From the NCBI GenBank assembly GCA_014379065.1, contig JACMMM010000079.1, positions 1 to 5,307 on the forward strand: DNA of 5,307 nt. Reading direction: 5' to 3'. This DNA is from Saprospiraceae bacterium (GTDB lineage Bacteria > Bacteroidota > Bacteroidia > Chitinophagales > Saprospiraceae). The notes below the pieces were generated by a model. The model had not been told where the DNA came from. It did not search any database and saw only the letters and a program-made list of their open reading frames with translations. The first letter of the stretch is position 1; every line of letters starts with the position of its first letter. Positions 1 through 5,184 of the stretch are shown here, piece after piece. The position numbers and the translations under genes are program-made.

Positions 1-106
1 CGGCCAATGGTCAAAAGTCAACGGTCAAAAGTCAAAAGTCAACGGTCAATGGTCAAAAGTCAACGGTCAATGGTCAAAAGTCAACGGTCAACAGTCAAAA
101 CTCAAG
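1..106. repeat. Heptameric tandem repeat array, unit RGTCAAN (minus strand NTTGACY)
   Basis: From position 2 to 99 the sequence divides into 14 consecutive 7-bp units of the form GGTCAAT, GGTCAAA, AGTCAAC, AGTCAAA or GGTCAAC; the first unit has one change (GGCCAAT). A degenerate unit, ACTCAAG, follows at 100-106. There is a higher order: the 21-bp triplet of units at 44-64 is repeated exactly at 65-85, and 2-22 matches it with one mismatch. The array may extend left beyond the window. It overlaps the 3' end of the histidine kinase gene: the stop codon at 95-97 and the last three codons fall in the final units. No terminator hairpin is visible, so the array would form the kinase 3' untranslated region. 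Short heptamer arrays of this kind are known as intergenic repeats in cyanobacteria and some other bacteria; their function here is unknown. Confidence 0.93.
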
Positions 107-1513
107 CACAAACCGTGCGCCTCCACCTGTTGAAGTGCTCACCCGAATATCGCCTCCATGAAGTTGCATAATCTGTTTTGAAATGCTTAACCCCACGCCG
201 GTCCCGGTTGGTTTAGTGGTGAAAAACGGGATGAAAATCTCGTCCAAAAGCTCGGTAGGAATGCCAGGGCCGTTGTCTTCGACTTCTATGAATGGGTGGC
301 CTTTGGCATCGGCGCCAGCGCGGAGGGTGATGCGGTTGAGAGGTTGAGGGTTGAGAGGTTGAGGGTTGAGATGTTGAGGGTTGAGGGTTGAGGGTTTAGC
401 ATCTGGGGCTAAACCCTCAACCCTAAAACCTAAACTTTCAATCGCTTCGCGGGCATTTTTTACTAGGTTAATCAACACCATTTCCAATTGTCCGGCATCG
501 GCGTGGAGGCGGAGATGCTCGGGCTGCACAAAGGATTCAACCTTTATATTCAGATATTTGCTTTCAGAAACAGCCAATTGCACCACGCGCTCCAACAAGG
601 CTTTGGCCGAAATATCCTCCAGTTTCGGTTGCGGAATAGCACTGAACGAACGGTAGGCTTCCACAAAGTTCACCAACCCGCGACTGCGCACGGCCACTAC
701 TTCGAGTGCTTCCGTCAGGTCAGCGGTGGCAGCGTTTTGGGGCAGATCATGTTTTACAATTTCCTGCGCCGTTTCCACCAGCGACACAATGGGCGTCACG
801 GAGTTCATAATCTCGTGGCGCAGCACGCGGGTCAGATTGCGCCAGGCGTCCACCTCTTTGCGCTGCAATTCCGGGTGAATATTTTGGAGCGTGAGCAGGC
901 GCACGGCTCGACCTTGCAGGCTCACGCTCACACCCTGCACAGCCAATTGACGATTTGTCTCCGGCTGGTAGAGCATCTTGCCTTTGGAAGTCAGATTTTG
1001 GACAAATTGGGTGAGGGCTTTGTGTCGCTCCGGTAAATCGTGCAGATGGTGCAATCGGTACACACCGAGCAATTGAAAGGCGGCACTGTTCGACACCAGC
1101 ACGCCCGATTGTGCGTCGAACACCAAAATCCCGGCGCTGAGGTGCTGCACAATTGTGTTGAGAAACAGGAGATTAGCCTCTTTTTCAGCGCGTGTTTGCC
1201 GGAAGGCTTCGAGCACTTCGTTGAACTGGCGGTTCACCTCAGCGAACGAATCGCCCTTGTCTTTGGCAGAAGAAAACCGGATGGCGAAATCCGAATACCG
1301 CACACTCTCGAAGAAGCGGGCGAGGCGACGATTCGTGTCGTTTACATAACGGAAAAGGCTGAATGCCACACTAATAGCGACGATGCCGAAAAGCACGGCG
1401 AGTGCAATTTGCGGCTCTTTAAGCGTGGCCATTGTCACCGAAGTAGCAATGGCCACGCCCAACATCACGATGCGCCAAGCCAAGGCGACAGAAAAAGTGC
1501 GAAGCAGCGCCAT
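95..1513 (-). CDS. NtrY-like membrane sensor histidine kinase with repeat-derived insertion in the ATPase domain
   Basis: This 472-residue kinase should autophosphorylate on histidine and pass the phosphate to a response regulator, probably the NtrC-like protein encoded at 2319-3695. Two hydrophobic segments (about residues 9-29 and 36-54) anchor it in the inner membrane with almost no periplasmic loop, so it probably senses a membrane or cytoplasmic signal. A HAMP-like linker (55-110) and a PAS-like region (about 112-210) follow. The H-box is RVLRHEIMNSVTPI with phospho-acceptor H233, typical of NtrY-type kinases. The HATPase_c motifs are complete: N-box N349-LVKN-A, G1 box D413-NGPGI, F-box FFTTK (430-434) and G2 box GTGVGLS (437-443). 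Residues of about 363-393, between N-box and G1 box, are an extra proline- and asparagine-rich stretch with LNPQP repeats encoded by tandem DNA repeats. The ATG at 1511-1513 lies just before the first membrane segment and no better start is seen. The stop lies in the neighbouring repeat array. Confidence 0.93.
   Translation of the reverse strand: MALLRTFSVALAWRIVMLGVAIATSVTMATLKEPQIALAVLFGIVAISVAFSLFRYVNDTNRRLARFFESVRYSDFAIRFSSAKDKGDSFAEVNRQFNEVLEAFRQTRAEKEANLLFLNTIVQHLSAGILVFDAQSGVLVSNSAAFQLLGVYRLHHLHDLPERHKALTQFVQNLTSKGKMLYQPETNRQLAVQGVSVSLQGRAVRLLTLQNIHPELQRKEVDAWRNLTRVLRHEIMNSVTPIVSLVETAQEIVKHDLPQNAATADLTEALEVVAVRSRGLVNFVEAYRSFSAIPQPKLEDISAKALLERVVQLAVSESKYLNIKVESFVQPEHLRLHADAGQLEMVLINLVKNAREAIESLGFRVEGLAPDAKPSTLNPQHLNPQPLNPQPLNRITLRAGADAKGHPFIEVEDNGPGIPTELLDEIFIPFFTTKPTGTGVGLSISKQIMQLHGGDIRVSTSTGGGARFVLEF
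334..424. repeat. GGTTGAG tandem array with 15-bp superunit plus inverted copy, inside the kinase gene
   Basis: On the plus strand, 7-bp GGTTGAG units alternate with 8-bp AGGTTGAG or ATGTTGAG units. This gives 15-bp superunits at 334-348, 349-363 (identical) and 364-378 (one change), followed by GGTTGAG twice (379-392) and GGTTTAG (393-399). After a 9-nt spacer the motif returns in the opposite orientation (409-424). Read on the minus strand, the 15-bp period encodes the pentapeptide repeat LNPQP in the kinase. The block length fits a 31-residue (93-nt) in-frame insertion. It shares the GTTGA core with the arrays at both ends of the window but has a different period. Confidence 0.9.
384..424. 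repeat. Perfect 16-bp inverted repeat (hairpin) within the kinase coding sequence
   Basis: The arm at 384-399 (AGGGTTGAGGGTTTAG) is the exact reverse complement of 409-424 (CTAAACCCTCAACCCT). The arms are separated by a 9-nt loop, CATCTGGGG. The hairpin could form in the kinase mRNA and in single-stranded DNA. No T-run follows on the minus strand and the reading frame continues for another 290 bases to an intact G1 box, F-box and G2 box, so this is not a simple terminator. It is better read as the inverted end of the repeat element inserted in the gene. Confidence 0.85.
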
Positions 1514-1581
1514 CTTAATACATTTGCTGGCAAAGGAAAGTTACCTGAACCAATTTGACCTAATAAATACAAAACCGCGCC
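1514..1581. promoter_or_regulatory. 68-bp divergent spacer between kinase and PAP2 genes; promoters not clearly resolved
   Basis: The two genes start back to back, so promoters for both could lie here. On the minus strand, 1536-1543 reads TAACTTTC, seven of eight matches to the Bacteroidota -7 element TAnnTTTG, but no TTTG or TTG lies at the expected 17-23 nt upstream. On the plus strand, TTTG at 1523-1526 is followed 23 nt later by CCAATTTG (1550-1557), which matches only the TTTG half of the -7 box. Neither gene has an obvious Shine-Dalgarno sequence, which is normal in Bacteroidota. Treat this as a probable regulatory region without firm boxes. Confidence 0.3.
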
Positions 1582-2328
1582 ATGATTGATATAGAAACCT
1601 TCCGCGCATTTGCGCTTTCCCTGTTCATTCTGGCCTCAAGCCAACTGCTCCAAGCCCAAAAAACCTACACCCTTCACTGGAATACTGACTTGGCTTTAGG
1701 GGCTTTAGGCTTAGGCACTAGCGCCACGGGCTGGGCATTCGGCAAAAAAGTCAAGCCGCTGCAACCTGCCGAGCTGGCCTTGCTGAATCGCAACGATGTC
1801 TTTGTTTTAGACAGAAAAGCGACCTATTTGCTTTCAGACAAGGCGGATCGTGCCAGCAATGTTGTCTTTTACGCCGCGACACTTGTGCCGGCATTACTGC
1901 TGGCCGATTCAAAAATCAGAAAAGAATCAGGGGTGATTTCCGTGCTTTATCTGGAGACCTTGACGCTCAACGGCGGGCTTACGGAAATGACCAAAAATTT
2001 GGCCAAACGACCTCGCCCTTACACCTACAATCCCGACTTCCCCCTCAAACTAAAGCAGCGACGAGACGCACGGAAAAGTTTCTTTTCTGGCCATACTTCC
2101 TCTACCGCAGCCTCCTGTTTTTTTGCCGCCAAAGTCTGGTCTGATTTCCACCCTGGCAACAAATGGAAACCCGCCGTCTGGGCCGCTGCGGCCAGTATTC
2201 CCGCCGTCACGGGCTATTTTCGGATTCGAGCGGGGCGGCATTTTTTTACGGATGTGGCGACGGGGTATGCGGTTGGAGCCACCGTGGGGTGGCTTGTTCC
2301 GTATTTGCATCATGCCCCTCACAATTGA
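1582..2328 (+). CDS. PAP2-family (type 2 phosphatidic acid phosphatase-like) phosphatase, probably exported
   Basis: The 248-residue product belongs to the PAP2 / vanadium haloperoxidase-like acid phosphatase superfamily, which removes phosphate from lipid phosphates such as phosphatidic acid or undecaprenyl diphosphate, or from soluble phosphomonoesters. All three catalytic motifs are present: C1 K138-x6-R145-P146 (KNLAKRPRP), C2 S169-G170-H171 with the general-acid histidine, and C3 R214-x5-H220-x3-D224 with the nucleophilic histidine. In C2 the usual proline before SGH is phenylalanine (SFFSGHTS). The N-terminus (residues 1-26, ending LLQAQ) looks like a signal peptide. Hydrophobic segments near 95-109, 119-133, 198-212 and 226-240 suggest a membrane-bound enzyme with its active site facing the periplasm. 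The substrate cannot be told from sequence. The start at 1582 gives a complete signal peptide. The stop overlaps the response regulator gene tail to tail by 10 bp, and the gene sits in reverse orientation between a likely regulator-kinase pair. Confidence 0.92.
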   Translation: MIDIETFRAFALSLFILASSQLLQAQKTYTLHWNTDLALGALGLGTSATGWAFGKKVKPLQPAELALLNRNDVFVLDRKATYLLSDKADRASNVVFYAATLVPALLLADSKIRKESGVISVLYLETLTLNGGLTEMTKNLAKRPRPYTYNPDFPLKLKQRRDARKSFFSGHTSSTAASCFFAAKVWSDFHPGNKWKPAVWAAAASIPAVTGYFRIRAGRHFFTDVATGYAVGATVGWLVPYLHHAPHN

Positions 2329-3695
2329 TACTTCTCCAGCCGCCTATACAACGATGCCCGCGTCAGCCCCAATTCAGTCGCCGCCTCGGTAATATTGCCG
2401 TGATATTTTTGCAATGCCTTCATAATCAATTGTTTTTCCATGTCGTCGAGGTTCATGGTGGGCAAATCTAGATCGCGGTTTTGGCCTGCTTCACGGAAAA
2501 AGAAATCCTCCGGCTGAAGTTTTTCGGTTTTTGACATGATAACCGCCCGCTCCACGGCGTGCTGCAATTCGCGGATATTGCCGGGCCAAGGGTAGCGATG
2601 CATTTCTTTCAAAAGCGACGCGCTGAGGCCGTTCACGGGGCGTTTGTATTTGCGGGCAAAATCCTTCATAAAGTGTTGTGCCAGTGGCTCAATATCTTCC
2701 GTGCGTTCGCGGAGTGGCGGAAGTTGGATTTCAATAGTGTTGATGCGATAGAGCAAGTCTTGTCGAAACAAGCGGTTTTTTACCGCATCAAACAGGTTCT
2801 GATTCGTGGCCGTCAGCACCCGCACATTCACCGGACGCGAACGGTTGGAGCCGACCCGAGTGACAGTGCGGGCTTGCAATACCGTGAGGAGTTTGGCCTG
2901 TGAGCCGAGGGAGAGGTTGCCAATTTCATCTAAAAAAATGGTGCCGCCATCGGCAGCCTCGAAACGCCCCGGTCGGTCGTCGCGGGCATCGGTAAACGCT
3001 CCCTTGACGTGGCCAAAAAGTTCGCTTTCGAACAGTGTCTCCGTGATGGCTCCCATGTCCACTTTTACAAAATTCTCCTTGGCTCGGTGGCTGTTCGCGT
3101 GGATGGCCTGCGCCACCAAATCCTTGCCCGTGCCGTTTTCTCCGAGCAGCAACACGTTGGCATCGGTCTCGGCAATGCGTTGCACTGTTTCCCATACCTG
3201 TTGCATGGCGCGGCTTTGGAAAATCATTTCGGGCAAGTCGCTTGCGTCGGCAAGGTTACGACCCAACTGCTTGGATTTCAATTGGTTGTTCTCGTCCCGA
3301 CTGGCTTTGAGCCGCAGCGCGGAAGAAAGCGTTGCGAGCAGCTTTTCATTGTCCCAAGGCTTGAGCACAAAATCTGTCGCGCCGTTTTTGATGGCGCGCA
3401 CGGCCAGTTCCACGTCGCCATAAGCGGTAATAAGTACTACAACTGCGCCAGGGTCAATTTCCAAAATGCGGGCCAGCCAATCAAAGCCCTCCTGCCCAGT
3501 GTTTTTTGCGCTTCGGCCAAAATTCATATCGAGCATGATGAGCGCGTATCGTTTTTCCTTCAAAAAAACGGGGATTTCCTCAGGGTCGCGGGTAGTGTCC
3601 ACCTCAGCGAAGTGGCGTTTGAGATAAAGTTTGCCCGCGCTGAGTACGCCGGGATTGTCGTCCACGATAAGGAGGGAGGCTTCGTTCATGTCCAT
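2319..3695 (-). CDS. Sigma-54-dependent NtrC-family response regulator
   Basis: The 458-residue protein has the full three-domain NtrC layout. The receiver (about 6-122) has acidic residues D12-D13, phospho-acceptor D56, T90 and K112. The AAA+ sigma-54 interaction domain (about 155-385) has Walker A GENGTGKD (185-192), sigma-54-contacting loop GAFTDA (232-237), Walker B IFLDEIGN (253-260) and an arginine-rich LYRI/LRER region. A Fis-type helix-turn-helix (about 434-456, NITEAATELGLTRASLYRR) ends the protein. When phosphorylated it should remodel sigma-54 RNA polymerase at -24/-12 promoters. The fifth GAFTGA residue is D instead of G, a variant I believe is common in Bacteroidota regulators. 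An upstream ATG at 3743 exists, but its 16 extra residues (CKRCLCTSN) are unlike a receiver N-terminus and overlap a candidate promoter, so I start at 3695; ATG 3689 is equally possible. The likely partner is the kinase at 95-1513. The gene overlaps PAP2 tail to tail. Confidence 0.95.
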   Translation of the reverse strand: MDMNEASLLIVDDNPGVLSAGKLYLKRHFAEVDTTRDPEEIPVFLKEKRYALIMLDMNFGRSAKNTGQEGFDWLARILEIDPGAVVVLITAYGDVELAVRAIKNGATDFVLKPWDNEKLLATLSSALRLKASRDENNQLKSKQLGRNLADASDLPEMIFQSRAMQQVWETVQRIAETDANVLLLGENGTGKDLVAQAIHANSHRAKENFVKVDMGAITETLFESELFGHVKGAFTDARDDRPGRFEAADGGTIFLDEIGNLSLGSQAKLLTVLQARTVTRVGSNRSRPVNVRVLTATNQNLFDAVKNRLFRQDLLYRINTIEIQLPPLRERTEDIEPLAQHFMKDFARKYKRPVNGLSASLLKEMHRYPWPGNIRELQHAVERAVIMSKTEKLQPEDFFFREAGQNRDLDLPTMNLDDMEKQLIMKALQKYHGNITEAATELGLTRASLYRRLEKYQL

Positions 3696-3711
3696 GGTTT
3701 GGTTGCTGGTG

Positions 3712-3744
3712 CAAAGACAACGCTTGCAGCCTAGCGAATGCAAA
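3712..3744 (-). promoter_or_regulatory. Candidate Bacteroidota-type promoter for the response regulator
   Basis: On the minus strand, TTTG (3744-3741) is followed after 21 nt by TGTCTTTG (3719-3712). This fits the Bacteroidota pattern TTTG-N17-23-TAnnTTTG with a single mismatch (TG for TA). An eight-base A-tract (T-run at 3753-3760 on the plus strand) lies just upstream and could act like an UP element. Transcription would begin around 3705-3708, giving a short leader before the ATG at 3695. This argues against translation from the ATG at 3743, which lies within the -33 element. Confidence 0.4.
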
Positions 3745-3768
3745 TCAATGGATTTTTTTTGAAAGGGT

Positions 3769-3782
3769 GTCCGATTTCGGAC
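3769..3782. promoter_or_regulatory. Perfect palindrome GTCCG-N4-CGGAC upstream of the response regulator, candidate operator
   Basis: GTCCGATTTCGGAC is a perfect dyad with six paired bases on each side of a TT centre (or 5-bp arms around ATTT). Its centre is about 68 bp upstream of the inferred transcription start, a typical position for an activator or autoregulatory site, and it lies in the 101-bp gap after the ECF stop codon. It is not a good intrinsic terminator for the ECF gene: the stem is short and the sequence following it on the minus strand is A-rich, not U-rich. Fis-type helix-turn-helix proteins bind palindromes of about this size, so binding by the adjacent regulator is possible but unproven. 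Confidence 0.45.
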
Positions 3783-3796
3783 GGGGGAGGAATCGC

Positions 3797-4396
3797 TCAG
3801 GCGAAGTGTTCAGCCTGTAGCCCTTCCTTTAGCAGCAGAGCGTGGAGACGCTGCCTGGCGCGGAAAAGACGGGTTTTTATATTATTGGTGGTCCAACCCG
3901 TGAGCGCTCCAATCTCCTCCAAACTTTGCTCGTAGAAATAGAACAGTTCAAGCGCTTTGGCGTCGTTTGGATGGAGTTGTTGAACGGCGAGTCGAAGCTG
4001 CTGATTCGATTCTTGTTTTTCCAGCGCTACTTCATTTGAATGAAGATCGGCTTCCCAATGCGATACGGTTTCCTCGATAGAATCCCAAATTGTATAACGC
4101 CGCAATCGCAACCTGCTAATGGCTTGAGATCGGGCAATTTTACAAAGCCAGGTGCTGAATTTACTATCGGCACGAAAACTCGGCAAGGCGCGAAAAGCAC
4201 GAAGGAAAGTATCTTGTATAACCTCTTGGCGGGATTCATAATCTGGCAGATAACTTTGAAGCACCACGTGCAGCAAACGCTCGTAACGCTTCATCAAAAT
4301 CTTGCAGGCATTTTCTTGTCCGGATAGCACCAACTGAATGAGCGTATCGTCTGTCATCAGGCTATTGTGGCTATTATTGGAAGCAATTGTTTTCAT
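3797..4396 (-). CDS. ECF-type sigma-70 family RNA polymerase sigma factor
   Basis: The 199-residue product has the two conserved ECF regions. Sigma-70 region 2 spans about residues 29-100, with core-binding and -10-recognition helices around SRQEVIQDTFLRAFRALP and FSTWLCKIARSQAISRLR. Region 4 spans about 138-188, with a helix-turn-helix around SLEEIGALTGWTTNNIKTRLFRARQRL that reads the -35 element. The length matches the family (about 160-200 residues). The frame stays open to an ATG at 4510, but that extension is not sigma-like, so I start at 4396. An ATG at 4357 (MTDDTLIQL) is also possible and would suit a weak -7-like box, TAGTTTAG (minus strand, 4406-4399), which leaves almost no leader for the 4396 start. 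ECF factors are usually held by an anti-sigma protein encoded next to them; none is seen here. The target regulon cannot be told. Confidence 0.93.
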   Translation of the reverse strand: MKTIASNNSHNSLMTDDTLIQLVLSGQENACKILMKRYERLLHVVLQSYLPDYESRQEVIQDTFLRAFRALPSFRADSKFSTWLCKIARSQAISRLRLRRYTIWDSIEETVSHWEADLHSNEVALEKQESNQQLRLAVQQLHPNDAKALELFYFYEQSLEEIGALTGWTTNNIKTRLFRARQRLHALLLKEGLQAEHFA

Positions 4397-4587
4397 AGCT
4401 AAACTAATCTTTGTTTTGTTGACATAAAGGTGGCCGCAATAAGGTTTGCTTACCAAAAGCGACTTGCTGAATGCCTGAAAATGGAGGATGAATGGCCCTA
4501 TTTGTATCACAGCCTTAAAGTGCTAACCCAGACGTTTTTCCCAAGTGAATTCTCAATACTTTCGCCTGACATTCTCAAATATGATCT
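4397..4587. promoter_or_regulatory. 191-bp divergent intergenic region between the ECF sigma and DUF2306 genes
   Basis: This spacer should hold promoters for both outward-facing genes. On the minus side, the best match for the sigma gene is TTTA (4428-4425), 18 nt, then TAGTTTAG (4406-4399); both boxes carry one mismatch and the -7 box abuts the ATG at 4396. On the plus side, a better candidate for the DUF2306 gene is annotated separately. I see no repeat, RNA gene or small coding sequence in the rest of the spacer. The open frame continuing from the sigma gene to 4510 has no sigma-like content. Confidence 0.35.
4535..4564 (+). promoter_or_regulatory. Candidate promoter for the DUF2306 gene
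   Basis: TTTT at 4535-4538 is followed after 18 nt by TACTTTCG at 4557-4564, which matches the Bacteroidota -7 element TAnnTTTG in seven of eight positions. Spacing fits the 17-23 nt norm; the -33 box is TTTT rather than TTTG. Transcription would start near 4570 and leave a leader of about 18 nt before the ATG at 4588, with no Shine-Dalgarno sequence. Confidence 0.4.
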
Positions 4588-5184
4588 ATGAAAAAAACTC
4601 TTTGGATCCTGCTGATAATGAGTGCTTTAGCCATCGGTTTTTATCCGGTCATTTATTTTTTCATTGACCGGCGGTTTGGCTTGCTCAGTACCAAAAGCCC
4701 GGAATTATTGGGAAATATCTATTGGAACATTGGATTTTACACCCACATCATTGGCGCAGGGATTGCGATGCTCGTCGGGTGGACCCAGTTTATTCCACAA
4801 CTGCGAAATCGTTATCTGGAATTGCACCGAAACTTGGGCAAAACCTATGTCATTGCAGTGTTATTGAGCGGGTTTGCGGGCTATTCAATTGCCTTTTTTG
4901 CCACAGCTGGAACTGTGGCGCAGGCGGGTTTTATTGGCCTCGCATTGGTCTGGTTATACACCACATTAAGCGCTTACAATCATATACGGAAGGGTCGTGT
5001 TGCACAACACGAACGGATGATGACCTACAGTTATGCCACTTGTTTTGCGGCTGTCACCTTGCGCATCTGGTTTCCTTTGTTAGGCGCCATTTTACAAGAC
5101 CTTGATCTTGCTTACCAAATTTCGGCGTGGTTGTGTTGGGTACCCAATTTATTGGTCGTCAGGCTGTATCTTGATGAAGGTTGA
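4588..5184 (+). CDS. DUF2306 domain integral membrane protein
   Basis: The 198-residue protein looks like a member of the DUF2306 family of predicted membrane proteins, whose function is not established. About six hydrophobic segments are visible near residues 5-26, 46-68, 86-106, 112-130, 146-168 and 174-192. Family-type motifs are H53 in the second segment (FYTHIIGAG), LHRNLGKTY around H80 after the QFIPQLR turn, and QHERMMTYSYATCFAAVTLR around H141. The usual HRRWM-type version of the last motif is HERMM here. The histidines in or near the membrane would allow metal or haem binding, but that is speculation. ATG 4588 is followed by a lysine pair and a hydrophobic stretch, a normal N-terminus. 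The last four codons (LDEG) and the TGA at 5182-5184 derive from the repeat array that follows. It diverges from the ECF sigma gene, with no evidence of a functional link beyond adjacency. Confidence 0.85.
   Translation: MKKTLWILLIMSALAIGFYPVIYFFIDRRFGLLSTKSPELLGNIYWNIGFYTHIIGAGIAMLVGWTQFIPQLRNRYLELHRNLGKTYVIAVLLSGFAGYSIAFFATAGTVAQAGFIGLALVWLYTTLSAYNHIRKGRVAQHERMMTYSYATCFAAVTLRIWFPLLGAILQDLDLAYQISAWLCWVPNLLVVRLYLDEG

Noticed and set aside
1..106. Repeated TTGAC on the minus strand as a series of -35 promoter boxes
   Set aside because: The 7-bp repetition explains them, there are no -10 elements at suitable spacing, and Bacteroidota housekeeping promoters do not use TTGACA.
381..1558. Plus-strand open frames of 91, 182 and 172 aa opposite the histidine kinase
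   Set aside because: The minus-strand frame has complete kinase motifs. The opposite frames show no domain or start signal, and one begins within the repeat.
2025..2322. Minus-strand open frames (61 and 90 aa) opposite PAP2
   Set aside because: They overlap the conserved C2 and C3 motifs of the PAP2 gene and look like shadow frames.
2806..3734. Long plus-strand open frames (205 aa at 2806-3423 and 241 aa at 3009-3734)
   Set aside because: They are antisense to the receiver and AAA+ domains of the response regulator, have no recognisable domain, and are explained by the codon bias of the real gene.
3696..3743. N-terminal extension of the response regulator starting at the ATG at 3743
   Set aside because: The 16 extra residues are not receiver-like and their codons overlap the candidate promoter and leader.
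3769..3782. Intrinsic terminator of the ECF sigma gene
   Set aside because: The stem is only 5-6 bp, and the sequence following it on the minus strand has an A-run instead of a U-run.
4900..4919. Inverted repeat GCCACAG / CTGTGGC (6-nt loop) in the DUF2306 gene
   Set aside because: A 7-bp stem within a coding region, with no T-run or other signal, is expected by chance in a window of this size.
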